Below, piece after piece: positions 13,801 to 25,800 of a stretch of 64,000 nt of DNA. Made by a program: the position numbers and the translations under genes. The stretch is from positions 1,240,001 through 1,304,000 of the forward strand of contig JAYJMM010000089.1 in assembly GCA_037349105.1 (NCBI GenBank), read 5' to 3'. Within the stretch, counting starts at the first letter, position 1; each line of letters opens with the position of its first letter. Source of the DNA: Limnomonas spitsbergensis. Lineage: Eukaryota; Chlorophyta; Chlorophyceae; Chlamydomonadales. The notes under the pieces are model-generated. The model was not told where the DNA came from. It worked only from the letters and a program-made list of their open reading frames with translations, and searched no databases.

Positions 13801-16800
13801 AATCTGAACCCTTCACGAATACATGTGCGACGCAGGCCAGCGCGATGCGGTCAGAGGACGAGAGCTCCCCGCAGCTGGCTGGAAGGTCCTGGCTGGCTGA
13901 ATACGTGAGGTGAGCAGCAGGTGGCCAAAACAAAGATGACGCTCAAACGCGAGGCCGAACCTACTGAACCCAATCAACTGCGGACACAAGTTTACAGTTG
14001 GGATAGTGGAACCCTGAGGTCATGCATGTACGGCTGGAGCCCCGTCGAATATTTGTATTTATCTATCTGGCCATGTCCCGAATGTTACACTCACTGTCTC
14101 ACGGTCCTCATGACTTCAACGCACAATCCAGGGGCTGTCTTACCGGCCCTATGGCTTCTACAAATGCCCCAGGGGCCAGGGGCTGCCTGATCACCACCAA
14201 TAAGCTATGAGGCTGTGTCTCATTCTTAAGAGCGTCCCCCCATCCTCATGCAGTCAACACATGCTCCAAGGCCTAAACCTTCAACCCTAAATCCTCATGC
14301 ATTCAACGCATGCTCCAAAGCCTTAACCCTAAAGCCTAAACCCTCACGCATTCAACACACGCTCCAAAGCCTAAACCCAAGGGCCTAAACCCTCATGCAG
14401 TCAACGCACGTTCCAAAGCCTAAATCCAAAAGCCTAAACCCGCATGCAGTCAACACATGCTCCAAGGCCTAAACCTTCAACCCTAAATCCTCACTCATTC
14501 AACACACGCTCCAAAGCATTAACCCTAAACCCTTGACCCAAAACCCTAAATCTTCATGCATTCAACGCACGCTCCAAAGTCACTCTCTCACCGTCCTCAT
14601 GATTTCATCATACGTCCAGGGTGCTGTCTGATCGCGCACATTTCTTCCCTCCACACCTTGGGACTGTCTGACCGTTTTGTCTGACAGTCCCTATTTCCTC
14701 CTGGAGCACCCCAGGTGCTGTCTAATCGTCCTTTCTCTCCCTGAAGATCTTTGGGGCTGTCTCATTGTCCTTTCTCTCCTTTAGAATCCCAGGGGCTGTG
14801 GCAACGCGGTGTGGGCCGGAGCCTGCCCAGCTTTTCGTGATATCGCACTGCGTCCAATCGTCTCTTTATCTTCCCCTTACTCCCCAGGGGTTGTGGCAAT
14901 GAGCTGTTTGAGGTCAAGGCGGGCCGGGGCCTGGATGGCGTGCCCTGGACAAAGGTGGTCCTGGCAGCGTTCATGCAGCAGCATATCCTTATTATCGGTG
15001 AGCGTGCAGCATTGTAACCCCCTGGCTGTAACAGCGTTGATACCTCAACATCTCGTCAATTTGGATGAGCCTGCAGCTTTGTGATGCGGCCTACATGCAG
15101 CAGCACCTCTAAGCTATTGTTGATGCAAGTTGATCTTGTAGTGTTCCTCTTGCAACATATGTCATATATTTGTATGCATGGTGAACGTGTAGCTTTTTGT
15201 TGCTGCGTTGAATAATTAATTATACATCTTTGCTATCCTTGAAGCAATTTGAGCTTGCAGCGTTCATGTTGCAACACATTACCATGACCCTTAAGCCCCC
15301 ACAACCCAGAATTGATCCATTCACACTTGTTCATGATCAAAGAGCTCAGAGCGCTGATGCTGCGATGCATCCATGTTATCGGTGGGGCACAGGTCTTCCA
15401 CACTTCCAGGGCATCTTGATGTTCACACATCCTGTACAAGCCGAGTGACTGTCCTGAGGAATAGGGCGGCCTGTGGCTTGAGTCCCTTTGTCGATGTGCA
15501 GTCAAGTTTGCAGTAGCCCCTATACCTGTGGCTTTAAACCCGCGTGCTGATGGCCTGGCCCGCTTGAGGAAGTGTACGAAAGACTTGAGGCCAGCCGTCC
15601 AAGTGTCCATGTGCAATAGTGCAGGGCATGCCTCAACTCAGAACCCTGTATTTTCATTGCGTTCAAATTTGCGTGCACCCGGGCTATATTCTCTGTGTTT
15701 GCATCATAGCTTTCCTAGGGTTGGGCAGCCAGCCTCATACTTGGTTAAGTCCAAGCAAAATAAATCGACAGTGGCCCATGTGCTGGTAGCTTCCAACCCG
15801 CGTACTCATGGCCTGACCTGTGCGGCAGTGTACAGCACACTGTGACTTGAAGCCAGTTGTCCATGGACTTATGGACTGTCAGGAATGGGTATAGGTACAC
15901 AGGTGCAAGCTGCACTGCAAAGGTGTCCTAATGGCAGAGCAGCTCGTACCACTAAGAAAGAAAGAAACTACATCCTGTGGGGGACGTAAGAGTTAAGGAA
16001 ACAGCGCAGTCTGGGCCAAAGCCACCTTGTACTAATACCCATTCCTGATAATCCATGCACAATAGTGCATGGCATGCCTTGACTTGACGCCCGCTGCCCA
16101 TGCACAATCCTGCACAATAGATGGGGACTTGAAGCCCGTTTTCCATAACATGTGATAGTGTACAGAGGCTGTGAGCCCTCGGGTTTGAAATCCACAGCCC
16201 ATGTATCCCGTTGCCCTTGCTGTTGCCTTTATATCCAAACCCGAAGCCCATTGTGGCAATGTTCCACGGCCCTTATGCTTGACACCTGCTGCCCATGGCT
16301 GCCCTAGGGTGCCTTCCGGCCAATCGAGACAGCGGGCAGACATCAGGAGGCCTTCGCCTCAACCCACTGCAACAGGTATGAACCAATTGCTGCAGGTATG
16401 AACCCATTGTATCAGGCATGGACATATTGCGGCAGGTATGCACCTCCTGCGACAAGTATAAGCCCAGTGCAACAGGTATGAACTAACTGTGAAAAATATG
16501 AACACAATGCAACAGGTAAGAACCGATTGCACATGTGTGAGCACAGTGCTACATGCATAAGCCTATTGCACTGAGTATGAACCCACGGCAACAGGTGTGG
16601 ACTTATGAAATCAGGTAAGAACCCTGTGTAGCAATATATGACCCATGCCCTGTCTTGCAGATCGTGTTTGAGAGACAGAGCCTGCTGGTCATTGCTGCCT
16701 TGCTGCCTTGGTGCCTTGGATGCTGGGTCACACCTCAGTCTTCACGCATCCCCCTGTCTTGCAGATCGTGTTTGAGGGACAGAGCCTGCTGGTCATTGCT

Positions 16801-19800
16801 GCCTTGCTGCCTTGGTGCCTTGGATGCTGGGTCACACCTCAGTCTTCACGCATCCCCCTGTCTTGCAGATCGTGTTTGAGGGACAGAGCCTGCTGGTCAT
16901 TGCTGCCTTGCTGCCTTGGTGCCTTGGATGCTGGGTCACACCTCAGTCTTCACGCATCCCCCTGTCTTGCAGATCGTGTTTGAGGGACAGAGCCTGCTGG
17001 TCATTGCTGCCTTGCTGCCTTGGTGCCTTGGATGCTGGGTCACACCTCAGTCTTCACGCATCCCCCTGTCTTGCAGATCGTGTTTGAGGGACAGAGCCTG
17101 CTGGTCATTGCTGCCTTGCTGCCTTGGTGCCTTGGATGCTGGGTCACACCTCAGTCTTCACGCATCCCCCTGTCTTGCAGATCGTGTTTGAGGGACAGAG
17201 CCTGCTGGTCATTGCTGCCTTGCTGCCTTGGTGCCTTGGATGCTGGGTCACACCTCAGTCTTCACGCATCCCCCTGTCTTGCAGATCGTGTTTGAGGGAC
17301 AGAGCCTGCTGGTCATTGCTGCCTTGCTGCCTTGGTGCCTTGGATGCTGGGTCACACCTCAGTCTTCACGCATCCCCCTGTCTTGCAGATCGTGTTTGAG
17401 GGACAGAGCCTGCTGGTCATTGCTGCCTTGCTGCCTTGGTGCCTTGGATGCTGGGTCACACCTCAGTCTTCACGCATCCCCCTGTCTTGCAGATCGTGTT
17501 TGAGGGACAGAGCCTGCTGGTGATCGCTGGTAGCCAGGAGCTGGCCAACCGGGTGTCTCTCGTAGATGTTGTGGAGGGTGAGTGGCAAAGGGGGTGGGGT
17601 GATAACGGCAAAGGGGGTGGGGCCAAGATGGACCATGTGGCCAACCGGGTTTCTCTCGTAGATGTTGTGGAGGGTGAGTGGCAAAGGGGGTGGGGTGATA
17701 ACGGCAAAGGGGGTGGGGCCAAGATGGACCATGTGGCCAACCGGGTTTCTCTCGTAGATGTTGTGGAGGGTGAGTGGCAAAGGGGGTGGGGTGATAACGG
17801 CAAAGGGGGTGGGGCCAAGATGGACCATGTGGCCAACCGGGTTTCTCTCGTAGATGTTGTGGAGGGTGAGTGGCAAAGGGGGTGGGGTGATAACGGCAAA
17901 GGGGGTGGGGCCAAGATGGACCATGTGGCCAACCGGGTGTCTCTCGTAGATGTTGTGGAGGGTGAGTGGCAAAGGGGGTGGGGTGATAACGGCAAAGGGG
18001 GTGGGGCCAAGATGGACCATGTGGCCAACCGGGTGTCTCTCGTAGATGTTGTGGAGGGTGAGTGGCAAAGAGGGTGGGGTGATAATGGCAAAGGGGGTGG
18101 GGTGATAACGGCAAAGGGGGTGGGGCCAAGATGGACCATGTGGCCAACCGGGTTTCTCTCGTAGATGTTGTGGAGGGTGAGTGGCAAAGGGGGTGGGGTG
18201 ATAACGGCAAAGGGGGTGGGGCCAAGATGGACCATGTGGCCAACCGGGTTTCTCTCGTAGATGTTGTGGAGGGTGAGTGGCAAAGGGGGTGGGGTGATAA
18301 CGGCAAAGGGGGTGGGGCCAAGATGGACCATGTGGCCAACCGGGTGTCTCTCGTAGATGTTGTGGAGGGTGAGTGGCAAAGGGGGTGGGGTGATAACGGC
18401 AAAGGGGGTGGGGCCAAGATGGACCATGTGGCCAACCGGGTGTCTCTCGTAGATGTTGTGGAGGGTGAGTGGCAAAGAGGGTGGGGTGATAACGGCAAAG
18501 GGGGTGGGGTGATAACGGCAAAGGGGGTGGGGCCAAGATGGACCATGTGGCCAACCGGGTGTCTCTCGTAGATGTTGTGGAGGGTGAGTGGCAAAGGGGG
18601 TGGGGTGATAACGGCAAAGGGGGTGGGGCCAAGATGGACCATGTGGCCAACCGGGTGTCTCTCGTAGATGTTGTGGAGGGTGAGTGGCAAAGGGGGTGGG
18701 GTGATAACGGCAAAGGGGGTGGGGCCAAGATGGACCATGTGGCCAACCGGGTGTCTCTCGTAGATGTTGTGGAGGGTGAGTGGCAAAGGGGGTGGGGTGA
18801 TAACGGCAAAGGGGGTGGGGCCAAGATGGACCATGTGGCCAACCGGGTTTCTCTCGTAGATGTTGTGGAGGGTGAGTGGCAAAGGGGGTGGGGTGATAAC
18901 GGCAAAGGGGGTGGGGCCAAGATGGACCATGTGGCCAACCGGGTTTCTCTCGTAGATGTTGTGGAGGGTGAGTGGCAAAGGGGGTGGGGTGATAACGGCA
19001 AAGGGGGTGGGGCCAAGATGGACCATGTGGCCAACCGGGTTTCTCTCGTAGATGTTGTGGAGGGTGAGTGGCAAAGGGGGTGGGGTGATAACGGCAAAGG
19101 GGGTGGGGCCAAGATGGACCATGTGGCCAACCGGGTGTCTCTCGTAGATGTTGTGGAGGGTGAGTGGCAAAGGGGGTGGGGTGATAACGGCAAAGGGGGT
19201 GGGGCCAAGATGGACCATGTGGCCAACCGGGTGTCTCTCGTAGATGTTGTGGAGGGTGAGTGGCAAAGAGGGTGGGGTGATAACGGCAAAGGGGGTGGGG
19301 TGATAACGGCAAAGGGGGTGGGGCCAAGATGGACCATGTGGCCAACCGGGTTTCTCTCGTAGATGTTGTGGAGGGTGAGTGGCAAAGGGGGTGGGGTGAT
19401 AACGGCAAAGGGGGTGGGGCCAAGATGGACCATGTGGCCAACCGGGTTTCTCTCGTAGATGTTGTGGAGGGTGAGTGGCAAAGGGGGTGGGGTGATAACG
19501 GCAAAGGGGGTGGGGCCAAGATGGACCATGTGGCCAACCGGGTGTCTCTCGTAGATGTTGTGGAGGGTGAGTGGCAAAGGGGGTGGGGTGATAACGGCAA
19601 AGGGGGTGGGGCCAAGATGGACCATGTGGCCAACCGGGTGTCTCTCGTAGATGTTGTGGAGGGTGAGTGGCAAAGAGGGTGGGGTGATAACGGCAAAGGG
19701 GGTGGGGTGATAACGGCAAAGGGGGTGGGGCCAAGATGGACCATGTGGCCAACCGGGTGTCTCTCGTAGATGTTGTGGAGGGTGAGTGGCAAAGGGGGTG

Positions 19801-22800
19801 GGGTGATAACGGCAAAGGGGGTGGGGCCAAGATGGACCATGTGGCCAACCGGGTGTCTCTCGTAGATGTTGTGGAGGGTGAGTGGCAAAGGGGGTGGGGT
19901 GATAACGGCAAAGGGGGTGGGGCCAAGATGGACCATGTGGCCAACCGGGTGTCTCTCGTAGATGTTGTGGAGGGTGAGTGGCAAAGGGGGTGGGGTGATA
20001 ACGGCAAAGGGGGTGGGGCCAAGATGGACCATGTGGCCAACCGGGTGTCTCTCGTAGATGTTGTGAAGGGTGAGTGGCAAAGGGGGTGGGGTGATAACGG
20101 CAAAGGGGGTGGGGCCAAGATGGACCATCTGGCCAACCGGGTGTCTCTCGTAGATGTTGTGGAGGGTGAGTGGCAAAGGGGGTGGGGTGATAACGGCAAA
20201 GGGGGTGGGGCCAAGATGGACCATGTGGCCAACCGGGTTTCTCTCGTAGATGTTGTGGAGGGTGAGTGGCAAAGGGGGTGGGGTGATAACGGCAAAGGGG
20301 GTGGGGCCAAGATGGACCATGTGGCCAACCGGGTTTCTCTCGTAGATGTTGTGGAGGGTGAGTGGCAAAGGGGGTGGGGTGATAACGGCAAAGGGGGTGG
20401 GGCCAAGATGGACCATGTGGCCAACCGGGTGTCTCTCGTAGATGTTGTGGAGGGTGAGTGGCAAAGGGGGTGGGGTGATAACGGCAAAGGGGGTGGGGCC
20501 AAGATGGACCATGTGGCCAACCGGGTGTCTCTCGTAGATGTTGTGGAGGGTGAGTGGCAAAGGGGGTGGGGTGATAACGGCAAAGGGGGTGGGGTGATAA
20601 CGGCAAAGGGGGTGGGGCCAAGATGGACCATGTGGCCAACCGGGTGTCTCTCGTAGATGTTGTGGAGGGTGAGTGGCAAAGGGGGTGGGGTGATAACGGC
20701 AAAGGGGGTGGGGCCAAGATGGACCATGTGGCCAACCGGGTGTCTCTCGTAGATGTTGTGGAGGGTGAGTGGCAAAGGGGGTGGGGTGATAACGGCAAAG
20801 GGGGTGGGGCCAAGATGGACCATGTGGCCAACCGGGTGTCTCTCGTAGATGTTGTGGAGGGTGAGTGGCAAAGGGGGTGGGGTGATAACGGCAAAGGGGG
20901 TGGGGCCAAGATGGACCATGTGGCCAACCGGGTGTCTCTCGTAGATGTTGTGGAGGGTGAGTGGCAAAGGGGGTGGGGTGATAACGGCAAAGGGGGTGGG
21001 GCCAAGATGGACCATGTGGCCAACCGGGTGTCTCTCGTAGATGTTGTGGAGGGTGAGTGGCAAAGGGGGTGGGGTGATAACGGCAAAGGGGGTGGGGTGA
21101 TAACGGCAAAGGGGGTGGGGCCAAGATGGACCATGTGGCCAACCGGGTGTCTCTCGTAGATGTTGTGGAGGGTGAGTGGCAAAGGGGGTGGGGTGATAAC
21201 GGCAAAGGGGGTGGGGCCAAGATGGACCATGTGGCCAACCGGGTGTCTCTCGTAGATGTTGTGGAGGGTGAGTGGCAAAGGGGGTGGGGTGATAACGGCA
21301 AAGGGGGTGGGGTGATAACGGCAAAGGGGGTGGGGCCAAGATGGACCATGTGGCCAACCGGGTGTCTCTCGTAGATGTTGTGGAGGGTGAGTGGCAAAGG
21401 GGGTGGGGTGATAACGGCAAAGGGGGTGGGGCCAAGATGGACCATGTGGCCAACCGGGTGTCTCTCGTAGATGTTGTGAAGGGTGAGTGGCAAAGGGGGT
21501 GGGGTGATAACGGCAAAGGGGGTGGGGCCAAGATGGACCATCTGGCCAACCGGGTGTCTCTCGTAGATGTTGTGGAGGGTGAGTGGCAAAGGGGGTGGGG
21601 TGATAACGGCAAAGGGGGTGGGGCCAAGATGGACCATGTGGCCAACCGGGTTTCTCTCGTAGATGTTGTGGAGGGTGAGTGGCAAAGGGGGTGGGGTGAT
21701 AACGGCAAAGGGGGTGGGGCCAAGATGGACCATGTGGCCAACCGGGTTTCTCTCGTAGATGTTGTGGAGGGTGAGTGGCAAAGGGGGTGGGGTGATAACG
21801 GCAAAGGGGGTGGGGCCAAGATGGACCATGTGGCCAACCGGGTGTCTCTCGTAGATGTTGTGGAGGGTGAGTGGCAAAGGGGGTGGGGTGATAACGGCAA
21901 AGGGGGTGGGGCCAAGATGGACCATGTGGCCAACCGGGTGTCTCTCGTAGATGTTGTGGAGGGTGAGTGGCAAAGGGGGTGGGGTGATAACGGCAAAGGG
22001 GGTGGGGCCAAGATGGACCATGTGGCCAACCGGGTGTCTCTCGTAGATGTTGTGGAGGGTGAGTGGCAAAGGGGGTGGGGTGATAACGGCAAAGGGGGTG
22101 GGGCCAAGATGGACCATGTGGCCAACCGGGTGTCTCTCGTAGATGTTGTGGAGGGTGAGTGGCAAAGGGGGTGGGGTGATAACGGCAAAGGGGGTGGGGC
22201 CAAGATGGACCATGTGGCCAACCGGGTGTCTCTCGTAGATGTTGTGGAGGGTGAGTGGCAAAGGGGGTGGGGTGATAACGGCAAAGGGGGTGGGGTGATA
22301 ACGGCAAAGGGGGTGGGGCCAAGATGGACCATGTGGCCAACCGGGTGTCTCTCGTAGATGTTGTGGAGGGTGAGTGGCAAAGGGGGTGGGGTGATAACGG
22401 CAAAGGGGGTGGGGCCAAGATGGACCATGTGGCCAACCGGGTGTCTCTCGTAGATGTTGTGGAGGGTGAGTGGCAAAGGGGGGTAGGGGGGTGATAACGG
22501 CAAAGGGGGTGGGGCCAAGATGGACCATGTGGCCAACCGGGTGTCTCTCGTAGATGTTGTGGAGGGTGAGTGGCAAAGGGGGTGGGGTGATAACGGCAAA
22601 GGGGGTGGGGCCAAGATGGACCATGTGGCCAACCGGGTGTCTCTCGTAGATGTTGTGAAGGGTGAGTGGCAAAGGGGGTGGGGTGATAACGGCAAAGGGG
22701 GTGGGGCCAAGATGGACCATCTGGCCAACCGGGTGTCTCTCGTAGATGTTGTGGAGGGTGAGTGGCAAAGGGGGTGGGGTGATAACGGCAAAGGGGGTGG

Positions 22801-25800
22801 GGCCAAGATGGACCATGTGGCCAACCGGGTTTCTCTCGTAGATGTTGTGGAGGGTGAGTGGCAAAGGGGGTGGGGTGATAACGGCAAAGGGGGTGGGGCC
22901 AAGATGGACCATGTGGCCAACCGGGTTTCTCTCGTAGATGTTGTGGAGGGTGAGTGGCAAAGGGGGTGGGGTGATAACGGCAAAGGGGGTGGGGCCAAGA
23001 TGGACCATGTGGCCAACCGGGTGTCTCTCGTAGATGTTGTGGAGGGTGAGTGGCAAAGGGGGTGGGGTGATAACGGCAAAGGGGGTGGGGCCAAGATGGA
23101 CCATGTGGCCAACCGGGTGTCTCTCGTAGATGTTGTGGAGGGTGAGTGGCAAAGGGGGTGGGGTGATAACGGCAAAGGGGGTGGGGTGATAACGGCAAAG
23201 GGGGTGGGGCCAAGATGGACCATGTGGCCAACCGGGTGTCTCTCGTAGATGTTGTGGAGGGTGAGTGGCAAAGGGGGTGGGGTGATAACGGCAAAGGGGG
23301 TGGGGCCAAGATGGACCATGTGGCCAACCGGGTGTCTCTCGTAGATGTTGTGGAGGGTGAGTGGCAAAGGGGGTGGGGTGATAACGGCAAAGGGGGTGGG
23401 GCCAAGATGGACCATGTGGCCAACCGGGTGTCTCTCGTAGATGTTGTGGAGGGTGAGTGGCAAAGGGGGTGGGGTGATAACGGCAAAGGGGGTGGGGCCA
23501 AGATGGACCATGTGGCCAACCGGGTGTCTCTCGTAGATGTTGTGGAAGGGTGAGTGGCAAAGGGGGTGGGGTGATAACGGCAAAGGGGGTGGGGCCAAGA
23601 TGGACCATGTGGCCAACCGGGTGTCTCTCGTAGATGTTGTGGAGGGTGAGTGGCAAAGGGGGTGGGGTGATAACGGCAAAGGGGGTGGGGCCAAGATGGA
23701 CCATGTGGCCAACCGGGTGTCTCTCGTAGATGTTGTGGAGGGTGAGTGGCAAAGGGGGTGGGGTGATAACGGCAAAGGGGGTGGGGCCAAGATGGACCAT
23801 GTGGCCAACCGGGTGTCTCTCGTAGATGTTGTGGAGGGTGAGTGGCAAAGGGGGTGGGGTGATAACGGCAAAGGGGGTGGGGCCAAGATGGACCATGTGG
23901 CCAACCGGGTGTCTCTCGTAGATGTTGTGGAGGGTGAGTGGCAAAGGGGGTGGGGTGATAACGGCAAAGGGGGTGGGGTGATAACGGCAAAGGGGGTGGG
24001 GCCAAGATGGACCATGTGGCCAACCGGGTGTCTCTCGTAGATGTTGTGGAGGGTGAGTGGCAAAGGGGGTGGGGTGATAACGGCAAAGGGGGTGGGGCCA
24101 AGATAGACCATGTGGCCAACCGGGTGTCTCTCGTAGATGTTGTGGAGGGTGAGTGGCAAAGGGGGTGGGGTGATAACGGCAAAGGGGGTGGGGCCAAGAT
24201 GGACCATGTGGCCAACCGGGTGTCTCTCGTAGATGTTGTGGAGGGTGAGTGGCAAAGGGGGTGGGGTGATAACGGCAAAGGGGGTGGGGCCAAGATGGAC
24301 CATGTGGCCAACCGGGTGTCTCTCGTAGATGTTGTGAAAGGTGAGTGGCAAAGGGGGTGGGGTGATAACGGCAAAGGGGGTGGGGCCAAGATGGACCATC
24401 TGGCCAACCGGGTGTCTCTCTCGTAGATGTTGTGGAGGGTGAGTGGCAAAGGGGGTGGGGTGATAACGGCAAAGGGGGTGGGGCCAAGATGGACCATGTG
24501 GCCAACCGGGTTTCTCTCGTAGATGTTGTGGAGGGTGAGTGGCAAAGGGGGTGGGGTGATAACGGCAAAGGGGGTGGGGCCAAGATGGACCATGTGGCCA
24601 ACCGGGTTTCTCTCGTAGATGTTGTGGAGGGTGAGTGGCAAAGGGGGTGGGGTGATAACGGCAAAGGGGGTGGGGCCAAGATGGACCATGTGGCCAACCG
24701 GGTGTCTCTCGTAGATGTTGTGGAGGGTGAGTGGCAAAGGGGGTGGGGTGATAACGGCAAAGGGGGTGGGGCCAAGATGGACCATGTGGCCAACCAGGGT
24801 GTCTCTCGTAGATGTTGTGGAGGGTGAGTGGCAAAGGGGGTGGGGTGATAACGGCAAAGGGGGTGGGGTGATAACGGCAAAGGGGGTGGGGCCAAGATGG
24901 ACCATGTGGCCAACCGGGTGTCTCTCGTAGATGTTGTGGAGGGTGAGTGGCAAAGGGGGTGGGGTGATAACGGCAAAGGGGGTGGGGCCAAGATGGACCA
25001 TGTGGCCAACCGGGTGTCTCTCGTAGATGTTGTGGAGGGTGAGTGGCAAAGGGGGTGGGGTGATAACGGCAAAGGGGGTGGGGCCAAGATGGACCATGTG
25101 GCCAACCGGGTGTCTCTCGTAGATGTTGTGGAGGGTGAGTGGCAAAGGGGGTGGGGTGATAACGGCAAAGGGGGTGGGGCCAAGATGGACCATGTGGCCA
25201 ACCGGGTGTCTCTCGTAGATGTTGTGAAGGGTGAGTGGCAAAGGGGGTGGGGTGATAACGGCAAAGGGGGTGGGGCCAAGATGGACCATCTGGCCAACCG
25301 GGTGTCTCTCGTAGATGTTGTGGAGGGTGAGTGGCAAAGGGGGTGGGGTGATAACGGCAAAGGGGGTGGGGCCAAGATGGACCATGTGGCCAACCGGGTT
25401 TCTCTCGTAGATGTTGTGGAGGGTGAGTGGCAAAGGGGGTGGGGTGATAACGGCAAAGGGGGTGGGGCCAAGATGGACCATGTGGCCAACCGGGTTTCTC
25501 TCGTAGATGTTGTGGAGGGTGAGTGGCAAAGGGGGTGGGGTGATAACGGCAAAGGGGGTGGGGCCAAGATGGACCATGTGGCCAACCGGGTGTCTCTCGT
25601 AGATGTTGAGGACGGTGAGTGGCAAAGGGGGTGGGGTGATAACGGCAAAGGGGGTGGGGCCAAGATGGACCATGTGGCCAACCGGGTGTCTCTCGTAGAT
25701 GTTGTGGAGGGTGAGTGGCAAAGGGGGTGGGGTGATAACGGCAAAGGGGGTGGGGCCAAGATGGACCATGTGGCCAACCGGGTGTCTCTCGTAGATGTTG

